From an uncultured Muribaculaceae bacterium (GTDB taxonomy: Bacteria > Bacteroidota > Bacteroidia > Bacteroidales > Muribaculaceae): DNA of 32,267 bases. The notes under the pieces are model-generated. The model was not told the origin of the DNA and did no database searches. It was given only the letters and a program-made list of their open reading frames with translations. Location: contig CAJTKG010000032.1 of assembly GCA_910576935.1 (NCBI GenBank), positions 1 through 32,267 on the forward strand, read 5' to 3'. Position 1 is the stretch's first letter; every line of letters starts with the position of its first letter. Below are positions 8,283-16,286 of this stretch, in pieces. A program made the position numbers and the translations under genes.

Positions 8283-8803
8283 GCAAAACCATCCTCAATT
8301 TCATACTTCTGTTCCTGCTGCTGATTCCGGCACAAGCTGTCATATTCAACAATCTGATATTGTTCAATGTGGCGATTCCGCTCGTATTCATCTATCTCAT
8401 AATACGTCTGCCTATGACTGTGCCTGTCAATGCCGCCCTGACGATAGGCTTCATTACAGGTCTGGCAGTCGACATACTCTCAGACACCATAGGCGTCAAC
8501 GCCATGGCCTGTACACTGCTTGCCTTCGTACGGCGCCCGGTCTTCCACCTCTACGTCTCGCTCGACGACCAACTCGGCGGCCAGTGCCCGTCGATATCGA
8601 CAATGGGGTCGGCGGCGTATATGAAGTATCTGATTACGATGACGGCATTCTATTGTCTGACGGTGTTCATAATCGAGGCTTTCCAGTTTTTTAACATCAA
8701 AATGCTGTTGTTCAGAACCGTCGCCAGCACTATTTTCACTTTTATCGCTATTTATGCCATCGACAGCCTCTCGATAAGACGACGTCATGAGAAAAAACTA
8801 TGA
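8279..8803 (+). CDS. mreD: Rod-shape-determining membrane protein MreD
   Basis: MreD is a polytopic inner-membrane partner of MreC and PBP2. The 174-residue product is strongly hydrophobic, with about five membrane segments, and contains a conserved-looking stretch around GFITGLAVDILSDTIGVNA that resembles the GLLxDxl motif of the family. Identification rests on hydropathy, this motif and position between mreC and mrdA, because MreD diverges quickly. It overlaps mreC by four bases and mrdA by 17 bases, which points to tight translational coupling of the elongasome subunits. Confidence 0.9.
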   Translation: MSKTILNFILLFLLLIPAQAVIFNNLILFNVAIPLVFIYLIIRLPMTVPVNAALTIGFITGLAVDILSDTIGVNAMACTLLAFVRRPVFHLYVSLDDQLGGQCPSISTMGSAAYMKYLITMTAFYCLTVFIIEAFQFFNIKMLLFRTVASTIFTFIAIYAIDSLSIRRRHEKKL

Positions 8804-10643
8804 TTTAGAAAAACGCAAATACGTAATCGGCGGATTCATATTGCTCATAGCCCTGATATATCTGGTAAGATTATTTGACCTGCAGATACAGGACAGCAAA
8901 TATAAACGTTCGGCCGACTCAAACGCATTTCTGAAAAAAACCGTATATCCCTCGCGCGGCCTGATCTATGACCGCAACGGCGAGCTCGTCGTCTACAACC
9001 AGCCGGCCTACGACGTCATGCTCATACCGCGCGACGTCGAGCCCTTTGACACCGCCGACTTCTGCCGCACGATAAATATAACCGAGGAACAGCTTGTCAG
9101 GCGTTTCGCCGACATGAAAGACAAACGTCTCAATCCCGGCTACTCGTCATACACGCCGCAACGTCTCATCTCGCAACTTTCGTCGCAGGACTACGGACGT
9201 CTACAGGAAAAGCTATACCGCTTCCCCGGATTCTTTATCCAGAAACGCATCCTCAGGCAATACAATCACCCGACTGCAGCCAATGTGCTCGGCAACATAC
9301 GGGAAGTCTCGGCCGACGATATAGAACGCGACGACTATTACACCGCAGGAGACTATACCGGCGACCTGGGCGTCGAGAAAAGCTACGAACCATATCTGCG
9401 AGGTCACAAAGGAGTTGAGATTCTTATACGCGACGCCCGCGGCCGCATCCAGGGGCGCTATGAGAACGGCGCCCGCGACGTCGACCCCGTCTCAGGCCTC
9501 GATCTGCGTCTAAGCCTCGATATCAAGCTTCAGGAATATGCCGAGTCACTTATGGTGGGCAAACGCGGTGCCGTCGTCGCCATCGAACCAGCGACGGGCG
9601 AAATTCTGTGCATGGTGTCAACCCCGAGCTACGACCCTCGTCGTCTTGTCGGACGCCAGCGTGGCGAAAACTACCGTCAACTCGTCAACGACGAGTCGTG
9701 GCCTCTCTTCGACCGTGCCCTGATGGGCGCCTATCCCCCCGGGTCGACATTCAAGCCGACACAGGGCCTCATTTTCCTTCAGGAAGGCATCATCAACCTG
9801 CAGACCGCTTATCCATGCAGCCACGGCTATATCAACGGCGGTCTCCGCGTAGGCTGCCATGCCCACGGCTCGCCACTGCCTCTTAAACCGGCACTGCAGA
9901 CCTCTTGCAACGCGTTTTTCTGCTGGGGATTCAAGGCTATGATCGACCGTCGGTCGAAATACGGCTCGTCGGCAAACGCCTTCGAGATATGGAAACACCA
10001 TCTCGTATCGATGGGATACGGCTACAAACTCGGCGTCGACCTGCCGGGCGAAGGCCGCGGATTTATCCCCAACGACAAGTTCTACAACAAATTCTATGGC
10101 GAAGGCCGCTGGAGCGCCAACACCATCATCTCCGTCGCCATCGGCCAGGGCGAAATCATGGCCACGCCGCTACAGATAGCCAATCTATGCGCGACGATAG
10201 CAAACCGCGGATGGTTTATCACACCTCACGTCGTCAAACAGATACAAGACACTGTCATCGATCCAAAATATCTCGAACGCCGACATCCCACCATCGACGC
10301 CCACTGGTATGAAGACGTCGCCGAGGGCATGCACATGGCCGTCACCGGAGGTACATGCCGCCGCGCCGCAATACCGGGCATAGAAGCCGCAGGCAAAACA
10401 GGCACCGCCCAGAATCCCCACGGCAAAGACCACTCGGCATTTATGGGATTCGCCCCGTTTGACAATCCCAGAATCGCAGTCTGCGCCTACATCGAGAATG
10501 GCGGCTGGGGCGCCACTTTCGGTGTGCCAATCGGCAGCCTTGTCATGGAAAAATACCTCACAGGCGCGATTTCTCAGCCACGCAAATATATGGAAGACCA
10601 AATGCTTAATACATCGTTATATTATGCAAGCCCGAAGAAGTGA
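8787..10643 (+). CDS. mrdA: Penicillin-binding protein 2, elongasome transpeptidase
   Basis: PBP2 is the class B transpeptidase that cross-links new lateral peptidoglycan in the periplasm, with RodA as its glycosyltransferase partner. The 618-residue product has a transmembrane anchor (about 12-30), a pedestal/dimerisation domain with SRGLIYDRNG (56-65), and a transpeptidase domain holding all three active-site motifs: STFK (nucleophile Ser320), SCN (373-375) and KTG (537-539). Length is normal. It starts inside mreD and its end contains the start of rodA, so stoichiometric synthesis by coupling is likely. It is an expected beta-lactam target, and no resistance-type change is obvious by eye. 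Confidence 0.95.
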   Translation: MRKNYDLEKRKYVIGGFILLIALIYLVRLFDLQIQDSKYKRSADSNAFLKKTVYPSRGLIYDRNGELVVYNQPAYDVMLIPRDVEPFDTADFCRTINITEEQLVRRFADMKDKRLNPGYSSYTPQRLISQLSSQDYGRLQEKLYRFPGFFIQKRILRQYNHPTAANVLGNIREVSADDIERDDYYTAGDYTGDLGVEKSYEPYLRGHKGVEILIRDARGRIQGRYENGARDVDPVSGLDLRLSLDIKLQEYAESLMVGKRGAVVAIEPATGEILCMVSTPSYDPRRLVGRQRGENYRQLVNDESWPLFDRALMGAYPPGSTFKPTQGLIFLQEGIINLQTAYPCSHGYINGGLRVGCHAHGSPLPLKPALQTSCNAFFCWGFKAMIDRRSKYGSSANAFEIWKHHLVSMGYGYKLGVDLPGEGRGFIPNDKFYNKFYGEGRWSANTIISVAIGQGEIMATPLQIANLCATIANRGWFITPHVVKQIQDTVIDPKYLERRHPTIDAHWYEDVAEGMHMAVTGGTCRRAAIPGIEAAGKTGTAQNPHGKDHSAFMGFAPFDNPRIAVCAYIENGGWGATFGVPIGSLVMEKYLTGAISQPRKYMEDQMLNTSLYYASPKK

Positions 10644-12084
10644 CACAACCACAACGATACGCAACCTCGACTGGGTCACGGTAATCATATATCTGCTCAT
10701 GGTCGTCTTCGGAGCCATAAGCATCTATGCCGCCAGCTATGACTTCGATGAGGCAAGCATGTTTTCCGTCGCCGAATTCTCCGGCAAGCAATTCCGCTGG
10801 ATAGGCCTGTCGTTTATCCTCGCATTTGTCATTCTGCTGATAGACGCCAGAATGTATGAGACCTATGCCTACCCTATCTACATAGCGGTGATGATATTGC
10901 TTTTGATAACACCATTCGTGGCCCACGACATCAAAGGCTCCCGCTCATGGATATCTTTCGGCTCTATGAGTCTGCAACCGGCCGAATTCGCCAAATTTGC
11001 CACGGCTCTGGCTCTCGCCAAGCTATTCAACGCCTATCAGTTTGTGCTCAACGCCAAAAGCTCCAACTTCTTTAAAGCCATTGCACTGATTGTGCTGCCC
11101 GTAATACTCATACTCGCACAAAACGAGACAGGCTCGGCACTGACGTTCCTGGCCCTCTTCTTCGTCCTCTACCGCGAGGGCATGAGCGGCCTGATACTCT
11201 TTGCAGCCGTCTTTGCCGTCATAATCTTCGTCGTGGCGGTCAAATATGTCGAGACATCGGTCTTCGGTATGCCCACAGGCGAGTTTGTCGTCTTCTCCAT
11301 GATAATGGCCATCATGATCGGCATGTCGGTAGTCTATAGCCGCCGTATCGAAATCGGCCGTAATCTGCTGATACTCTTTGCAGGCACAGCGCTGATCGAA
11401 TGGGCGCTCACATCATTTCTGGACATCGCCATCCCCGGGCTTGCTGTCACTCTTGGTGTCATCTTCATCGGCTGCATCTACATAATCATAGAATCAGTGC
11501 GCCGGCGCCGCCATAAAATGCTCATCGGCGTCGCCACAGCCGTGCTCTCAGTTATATTCCTCTTCTCGGTCAATCTTGCCTTCGACCATCTGCAACCCCA
11601 CCAGCAAATGCGCATAAAGGTCGTTCTCGGTCTCGAAGAAGACCTGCGCGGAGCCGGATATAACGTCAACCAGTCGAAAATAGCCATTGGCTCGGGCGGC
11701 TTGTTCGGCAAAGGATTTCTCAACGGCACACAGACCAAACTGAAATATGTACCCGAACAACATACCGACTTCATTTTCTGTACAATAGGCGAAGAAGAGG
11801 GGTTTGTCGGCGCACTTGCCGTCACAGCCCTGTATGTCGGACTTATACTGCGCGTCATAACAATAGCCGAACGACAACCAAAGCCGTTCGGTCGCGTATA
11901 CGGCTATTGCGTGGCATCGTATTTCATCTTTCACTTCTGCATAAACATAGGCATGGTGATAGGTCTTTGTCCGGTAATAGGCATACCTTTGCCGTTCTTC
12001 TCCTATGGCGGCTCATCGCTGTGGGGATTCACCATCCTGCTGTTTATCCTGCTTAAACTTGATGCCTCGCGCCGCGCCGACTGA
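10624..12084 (+). CDS. rodA: SEDS-family peptidoglycan glycosyltransferase RodA
   Basis: RodA polymerises lipid II into glycan strands within the elongasome. The chosen ATG at 10624 gives 486 residues and overlaps mrdA by 20 bases. An in-frame upstream extension to 10459 is rejected because it lies inside mrdA and adds a polar, non-conserved segment. About ten membrane segments are visible. SEDS signatures include GSRSWISFGSMSLQPAEFAK in the first half, QSKIAIGSGGLFGKGFLNGT, PEQHTDFIF, and the C-terminal PLPFFSYGGSSL. At 486 residues it is longer than the roughly 370-residue E. coli protein, with extra helices in the middle (about 200-310); I recall this as normal in Bacteroidota. Confidence 0.95.
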   Translation: MQARRSDTTTTIRNLDWVTVIIYLLMVVFGAISIYAASYDFDEASMFSVAEFSGKQFRWIGLSFILAFVILLIDARMYETYAYPIYIAVMILLLITPFVAHDIKGSRSWISFGSMSLQPAEFAKFATALALAKLFNAYQFVLNAKSSNFFKAIALIVLPVILILAQNETGSALTFLALFFVLYREGMSGLILFAAVFAVIIFVVAVKYVETSVFGMPTGEFVVFSMIMAIMIGMSVVYSRRIEIGRNLLILFAGTALIEWALTSFLDIAIPGLAVTLGVIFIGCIYIIIESVRRRRHKMLIGVATAVLSVIFLFSVNLAFDHLQPHQQMRIKVVLGLEEDLRGAGYNVNQSKIAIGSGGLFGKGFLNGTQTKLKYVPEQHTDFIFCTIGEEEGFVGALAVTALYVGLILRVITIAERQPKPFGRVYGYCVASYFIFHFCINIGMVIGLCPVIGIPLPFFSYGGSSLWGFTILLFILLKLDASRRAD

Positions 12085-12178
12085 CGGTAAACAATGCCGT
12101 ATAATATCCTGTCGCTCTTACATACAAGGGTAATAAATATTTAATTATAAAACATAGCATTTCTGACAATAATCTAAA

Positions 12179-12208
12179 AATCCTCCCGTTGTGAGGGAGG
12201 ATTCAGTC
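12179..12208 (-). terminator. Strong hairpin terminator of the small envelope cassette
   Basis: AATCCTCCC (12179-12187) pairs perfectly with GGGAGGATT (12195-12203) across a 7-base loop. Reading on the minus strand, the stem is followed by TTTTTAGATT, so it terminates the minus-strand genes ending at 12234. On the plus strand it could also stall readthrough from rodA, although no T-run follows in that direction. Confidence 0.7.
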
Positions 12209-12233
12209 TGTTGTCTTATAATTGACCCTGTTG

Positions 12234-12515
12234 TTATCGATGTGATTTTTTGAACATACGGCGAAAACGTCTCCAAAGTTTCACGGCGATAAAAGCATAC
12301 TCAAAGTATGCAAAAGCTTTCATTATGCCTTTGCCACGGCTTTCGCCGAAAAAAGGCAGTTGTTTTTTTGCGTCTGTTGCCGAAGACGCCATCGTCTGCT
12401 TCTCTACCTCGATCGAAGCGAGAGCAAGCACGCGCTGGTAGCGTATCTCGTCAAGTGTATAGCCTCGCCAAAGGTTTGAGTCCGGTCTTGGCTCGGGGGT
12501 GCGGGTGATTTTCAT
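12234..12515 (-). CDS. Small conserved-looking hypothetical protein, last gene of the YtxH/holin-like cassette
   Basis: No family is recognised. The 93-residue product has a polar N-terminus containing WRGYTLDEIRYQRVLALA, a helix-rich middle, and a very basic C-terminus (KLWRRFRRMFKKSHR) that may lie against membrane phospholipids. There is no clear transmembrane helix. Its ATG overlaps the stop of the holin-X-like gene by four bases (12512-12515), so it is translated with a membrane protein and probably works at the inner membrane. It is likely a real gene given the overlap, sensible composition and the terminator just downstream. Confidence 0.7.
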   Translation of the reverse strand: MKITRTPEPRPDSNLWRGYTLDEIRYQRVLALASIEVEKQTMASSATDAKKQLPFFGESRGKGIMKAFAYFEYAFIAVKLWRRFRRMFKKSHR

Positions 12516-12877
12516 TGTTCAACGGCTTTAGGAGGTTTGACTATCAGGCGTGAGACAAATCGCGCTATCGGGTCTACAATTAGCGTGTGCCTGAAAATAA
12601 TGAGAAGAGAGAAGATGAGAATATAAAATGCCGTGACGATAAAAAATGCCCAATAGAGCGTCATCACCGATGCCAATAGGAATCCGACACCGATAAAAAA
12701 GAATATCAGCGCGATCAAAGCCAACGCAACCGTCAGCGTATATAATGCTATCGCCGACAATAGCATCGACATCTTCTCGGCGGCCGAGAGTCTCATATAA
12801 TCGGCATACAACCCCAGATAACGCTTCAGGCTGTCTATAAAGTCCGATGTGTTGTCATTGTTAGCAGACCCGAACAT
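12512..12877 (-). CDS. Holin-X / DUF1469 (YqjE-like) inner-membrane protein
   Basis: The 121-residue product has a polar N-terminal helix (LKRYLGLYADYMRLSAAEK) followed by two long hydrophobic helices (about 36-65 and 68-92) and a short cytoplasmic tail, the layout of the putative holin superfamily III / DUF1469 family. Despite the family name, these are usually chromosomal envelope or stress proteins, and no phage gene is nearby. It is linked to two YtxH genes upstream and overlaps the 93-residue gene downstream. Membership is inferred from hydropathy and length, and the molecular role is unknown. Confidence 0.75.
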   Translation of the reverse strand: MFGSANNDNTSDFIDSLKRYLGLYADYMRLSAAEKMSMLLSAIALYTLTVALALIALIFFFIGVGFLLASVMTLYWAFFIVTAFYILIFSLLIIFRHTLIVDPIARFVSRLIVKPPKAVEQ

Positions 12878-12973
12878 CTCTCTTTAATTTTAAGCTTGTA
12901 ATTTTTACTGATTTTTGACCTGCGGCGCCCGGCGCTTATCACTGCACCGGCGCACCACGGTCAATATTGTCTC

Positions 12974-13165
12974 TTATTTTTTCTCTTCGATCTCGCCGGC
13001 GATCAGTTCCACCAGTTCGTCTACCTGATCTTTCGCGATAAGACCTTTCTTTTGCAAGATAGTCTTGATGCGATATCTCAGGTCTTCACCGCTTTCGGGG
13101 GTGAGAAGGGCCGTTGCCACAGCGCCTACGGCGGCACCTGCAAGAAATTTCAAAAAGCCGCTCAT
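12974..13165 (-). CDS. YtxH-like small membrane protein (second copy)
   Basis: The 63-residue product has a glycine/alanine-rich N-terminal helix (FLAGAAVGAVATALLTPESG) followed by an amphipathic charged tail. The AAxxAxLLxPxSGxxxR pattern is that of the YtxH family, associated with general stress and envelope functions. Its ATG overlaps the stop of the first YtxH gene by four bases (13162-13165). The two proteins are paralogous and may form mixed oligomers, which is inference. Confidence 0.8.
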   Translation of the reverse strand: MSGFLKFLAGAAVGAVATALLTPESGEDLRYRIKTILQKKGLIAKDQVDELVELIAGEIEEKK

Positions 13166-13368
13166 CGTTTGGCTTCTTTTATTTCTTCACTGATCTGTTC
13201 GGCAAGACGGTCGAGTTTGTCAGTCTTGATGCCGGGACAATGGTCCTTGATAAAATCTTTGATTGTCTCACGGGTATCCTCGCCTTTCTGAGGAGCAAAG
13301 AGAAGAGCCACAGCCGCACCCACTACGGCGCCGCCGGCTGCTGCTAACACTAAATCTAATCCTTTCAT
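13162..13368 (-). CDS. YtxH-like small membrane protein (first copy)
   Basis: The 68-residue product shows the YtxH pattern clearly: a Gly/Ala-rich hydrophobic helix ending in ALLFAPQKGEDTRETIKDF, then a charged helical tail. It heads the minus-strand cassette YtxH-YtxH-holin-like-93aa, which ends at the hairpin at 12179-12203. YtxH proteins are membrane-associated and often stress-inducible. The HtrA gene transcribed on the same strand upstream is separated by a hairpin at 13428-13456. Confidence 0.82.
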   Translation of the reverse strand: MKGLDLVLAAAGGAVVGAAVALLFAPQKGEDTRETIKDFIKDHCPGIKTDKLDRLAEQISEEIKEAKR

Positions 13369-13427
13369 TTCTGTGGTGTTTTAGGGTTGGTTATTATTTC
13401 GAGTTAGTTTATATGCCTATACAACAA

Positions 13428-13456
13428 GCGCCCGACATCATTTGTTTGCCGGGCGC
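13428..13456 (-). terminator. Hairpin after htrA
   Basis: GCGCCCG (13428-13434) pairs with CGGGCGC (13450-13456) across a 15-base loop. On the minus strand it follows the htrA stop and is trailed by TTGTTGT, a modest T-rich tract, so it is a plausible but imperfect terminator. Confidence 0.45.
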
Positions 13457-13479
13457 CCGTTATTTTATCAAAAAAGTCG

Positions 13480-15027
13480 TCAGTCATTGAGCGGCACAGC
13501 GTAATATGCCTGCCTGCCGTCGGGATATAGACCGATGATAAACATCACCTTGTCGCGGTCGGCGCTTTTGCGCACGGCATTGTAGATCTTCTCTACGTCA
13601 TCGGCCGTTGTCACACGGGCGTTGTTGATCGACAGTATGATAAAATCGTCCTTTATGCCATTGTCCTTGAAACGGCCGTCAGTGAGTTTGCCTACAGAAA
13701 CACCGCCCGAGATTTCGAGACGACGGGCTGTCTCTTCATCGACAGCTTTGAGCGTCGCGCCAAGCGAAGATGAATTGTCGGCGCGCGTCACCCCAGTGTT
13801 GCCCGAACTGTTGCGCAGCGTGACGACGGTCGACTCTTTCTTGCCGTCACGTACATAGCTCACCTTGACTTTGTCGCCCGGGCTGAATTTTGTCACCGCC
13901 TCCTGAAGCTGGGCAGTCGACAGCGTGGGATATTTGTCGAGAGCCGTGATGATGTCACCTTCACGGATACCTGCGGCTTTGGCTGCCGAGCGGTCTTCGA
14001 CCGAGGCTACGAGAATACCTGCATTGACTCCTTTTATCTCCTTCTCGGCTATGAGTTCGGGCGACAGCTCGACAAAACGTATGCCGAGATATGCGCGCTG
14101 CACCGCACCGAAACTCTTGAGGTCCGACACAACCTTGGTGACGATCGATGTCGGTATCGCAAACGAACATCCGGCGTAGGTGCCCGTCTTCGAATAGATG
14201 GCGGTGTTTATGCCGACGAGTTCGCCGTTGAGATTGACCAAAGCGCCACCCGAGTTGCCGCTGTTGACGGCTGCGTCGGTCTGTATATACGACTCTATGC
14301 CTCCGCTCGAAGGCGTGCGTGTCGACGACGAAATGTTGCGGGCCTTGGCACTGACGATGCCCGATGTCACCGACGAGGTGAAACCGAAGGGGTTACCAAC
14401 GGCAAGCACCCACTCGCCGACCTTGAGGTCTTCAGAGTCGCCGATAGGTATGACATGGAGGTCGGGAGCATCTATCTTTATCAACGCAAGGTCGGTCACC
14501 GGATCGGCACCGATGATTCTGGCCTCGAAGTTGCGGTTGTCATTGAGGGTTACCTCAAGACGTTCGGCATCGGCGATGACATGATTGTTGGTCACGATAT
14601 AACCGTCTTTGCTTATGATGACACCCGAGCCAAGACCGATCTGCACCTGTTTGGGCTGCTCGGTCTCTCGCGGCTGCTCATGACGGCGCGGACGACCGAA
14701 GAAAAACTCAAGCAACGGGTCGTCATACATATCCATGCCGTAGTTACGGCCGTAATTCTGACGGGGCGAGGCGTAGCTCTTTACCGAGACGACGCCGTTA
14801 ACAGTCTGCTCGGCGGCGTTTGTAAAATCATCCTGATAAATCACGCGGCCGCCGCGGCTGTCATGGCGGTTTGTCTGCTCGCGGCCTTCGTCATTGACTT
14901 TGTCTGATTCACCGGCTGTAGAAATCTGGGCTGCTGCCGTAGCCGCCACCAGAGCCGTCGCCACCAGGACCGACAACTGTATTGTTTTCAAAAATTTAAA
15001 AGGTTTCATAGATTTGTTGGATTTCAT
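13480..15027 (-). CDS. htrA: Periplasmic HtrA/DegP-family serine protease (Do/DegQ type)
   Basis: Envelope quality-control protease and chaperone that degrades misfolded periplasmic proteins. The 515-residue product has an N-terminal signal segment (about 10-33, ending ATAAA), a trypsin-like domain with the triad His149 (TNNHVIAD), Asp179 (VTDLALIKID) and Ser259 (NSGNSGGALVN), and two PDZ domains (about 310-405 and 420-505). The long linker before the protease domain (about 40-125, with FFFGRPRRHEQPRETEQP) corresponds to the LA-loop region typical of this type. A second ATG lies at 15009 (MKPFKFLKTIQ) and either start retains the signal. It is flanked by divergent transcription of an NlpC/P60 lipoprotein. 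Stress control is expected for the family, but no specific operator was seen. Confidence 0.95.
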   Translation of the reverse strand: MKSNKSMKPFKFLKTIQLSVLVATALVAATAAAQISTAGESDKVNDEGREQTNRHDSRGGRVIYQDDFTNAAEQTVNGVVSVKSYASPRQNYGRNYGMDMYDDPLLEFFFGRPRRHEQPRETEQPKQVQIGLGSGVIISKDGYIVTNNHVIADAERLEVTLNDNRNFEARIIGADPVTDLALIKIDAPDLHVIPIGDSEDLKVGEWVLAVGNPFGFTSSVTSGIVSAKARNISSSTRTPSSGGIESYIQTDAAVNSGNSGGALVNLNGELVGINTAIYSKTGTYAGCSFAIPTSIVTKVVSDLKSFGAVQRAYLGIRFVELSPELIAEKEIKGVNAGILVASVEDRSAAKAAGIREGDIITALDKYPTLSTAQLQEAVTKFSPGDKVKVSYVRDGKKESTVVTLRNSSGNTGVTRADNSSSLGATLKAVDEETARRLEISGGVSVGKLTDGRFKDNGIKDDFIILSINNARVTTADDVEKIYNAVRKSADRDKVMFIIGLYPDGRQAYYAVPLND

Positions 15028-15073
15028 AGAGCTTAGTATTGTAATGAACTTATGTTTTCTCTTTCTTATGACA

Positions 15074-15081
15074 CAAAAATA
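15074..15081 (-). promoter_or_regulatory. Candidate -7 box of htrA
   Basis: The minus strand reads TATTTTTG here, about 47 bases upstream of the htrA start, matching TAnnTTTG. No convincing TTTG was found at the right distance upstream, so only the -7 element is proposed. Confidence 0.35.
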
Positions 15082-15230
15082 ATCAAACTCTATAATATAG
15101 ACACATTAGCTACCAAAGGTTTAAACTTATTTTGCCGAAACCATCGAAGTTTAAGATTTGTTTTAACAATTAGTGTTAAATTTATAAATATGCGTTAACA
15201 GACGATACTTATGCACGCCTCTCGCCTAAG

Positions 15231-16232
15231 ATGACTATATTTGTAAAAAGAAATAAACCAATCGCCGTGCGCCAACATCTTATTGTCATATCATTGCTGA
15301 TGCTGCTCCTATTAGGCTCATGTAAATCATCGCGCAACAGCGTGAAAATCAAGCCCGTCGACAGCGAAACGGCAATACAGCCCACACCCCACAGGCTCAC
15401 CGACTCGTCAGTCGACACCGATATGGGGCAACGCCTTGTCAGCGAGGCCCGCAAATGGCTCGGCGTACCTTATCGCTACGGCGGCAACTCGCGCAAAGGC
15501 GTCGACTGCTCCGGCATGGTCGTCGCCGTATACCGCGACGTCGCGTCATTGAAACTGCCGCGCAGCTCGGCCGACCAGCACCGCTACTGCCACGACATCA
15601 GCCGCAAAAACCTCGAGGCCGGCGACCTTGTCTTCTTCAAAGGCTCGTCAAAAGGCAAGGTAAGCCACGTCGGCATATATATCGGCGACAACAAGATGAT
15701 CCACGCCTCGTCGTCACGAGGCGTCATCGTCAGCGATCTCGGCGAAAAATATTACACCCAACACTATCACGCGTCAGGACGCGTCGAAGGCATAACATTC
15801 GCCGCTACAGGCAACTCGCCCGACAAGAAAAAGAAACAGAAAAAAACAAAACAGAAAACGCCTCCGGCCGAAGAAAAAATCGTCACACCCGCCGACGGTG
15901 GTAACGAAATCGCCGTAGCTCCCGAAATCAAAGAACTGCCGGCACGCCGACGCGAAGCAATCGAGATGTCGCTCGACGAATTTATCGCGCGAGAGAATCG
16001 CCGGCAGGCCATAGCCGACAGCATTGCCGCCGCACGCCGCGACAGCATCGCCGCCGCTGTATCAGCGCCTGTCGACACAATCGCCGACACAACACCACCG
16101 CCCCGGGCAAAAAAGAAAGAACCCCTCCACGAGAACGAGCGCCCCGACCGACCGTCAAGCCCCGACGACACGACCACCGTCGCCGACGACATACGAGAGC
16201 GCGTCTCCCGCGGCTTCAAAGGCGCATTATGA
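15231..16232 (+). CDS. NlpC/P60-family peptidoglycan hydrolase lipoprotein with long disordered tail
   Basis: Predicted cell-wall endopeptidase that cleaves stem-peptide bonds. The product has a lipoprotein signal ending LLLLGSC (Cys31 from the 15231 ATG), a linker, and an NlpC/P60 domain at about 65-185. The domain has the catalytic Cys93 in VDCSGMV, His146 in VSHVGIYIG and a third polar residue at His158 in MIHAS. The last 140 residues are low-complexity: a Lys-rich stretch, an Ala/Asp/Arg stretch with repeated DSIAAA, and a Pro/Asp-rich end, probably unstructured. The ATG at 15231 puts an odd basic, polar segment before the signal, while the GTG at 15267 (MRQHLIVISLLM) gives a compact normal signal, so the real start may be there. 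It is divergent from htrA and convergent with the helicase gene. Confidence 0.9.
   Translation: MTIFVKRNKPIAVRQHLIVISLLMLLLLGSCKSSRNSVKIKPVDSETAIQPTPHRLTDSSVDTDMGQRLVSEARKWLGVPYRYGGNSRKGVDCSGMVVAVYRDVASLKLPRSSADQHRYCHDISRKNLEAGDLVFFKGSSKGKVSHVGIYIGDNKMIHASSSRGVIVSDLGEKYYTQHYHASGRVEGITFAATGNSPDKKKKQKKTKQKTPPAEEKIVTPADGGNEIAVAPEIKELPARRREAIEMSLDEFIARENRRQAIADSIAAARRDSIAAAVSAPVDTIADTTPPPRAKKKEPLHENERPDRPSSPDDTTTVADDIRERVSRGFKGAL
15236..15243 (+). promoter_or_regulatory. Candidate -7 box inside the longest NlpC/P60 frame
   Basis: TATATTTG matches the Bacteroidota -7 consensus and lies five bases after the first ATG of the frame (15231). If used, transcription would begin near 15250 and translation would have to start at the in-frame GTG at 15267. 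Confidence 0.4.
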
Positions 16233-16233
16233 C

Positions 16234-16261
16234 AATGCACAATTCGCATTGCACAATGCAC
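16234..16261. repeat. Short AATGCACAAT-type intergenic repeat
   Basis: Two copies of TGCACAAT separated by TCGCAT, with an inverted AATGC/GCATT, lie just after the NlpC/P60 stop. A related stretch (ATAATGCACAATCCATAAT) lies at 24597-24615 in another convergent gap, so this looks like a small dispersed element rather than a gene. Confidence 0.4.
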
Positions 16262-16286
16262 CTGTGACACGCAGCCGCCGATTCGG

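Noticed and set aside
10459..10623. In-frame upstream extension of rodA
   Set aside because: It lies wholly inside mrdA, is polar and Ser/Ala-rich, and the ATG at 10624 matches the expected RodA N-terminus.
12512..12877. Prophage holin
   Set aside because: The family name includes holin, but there is no lysin, capsid, integrase or att site nearby and the gene sits with YtxH genes.
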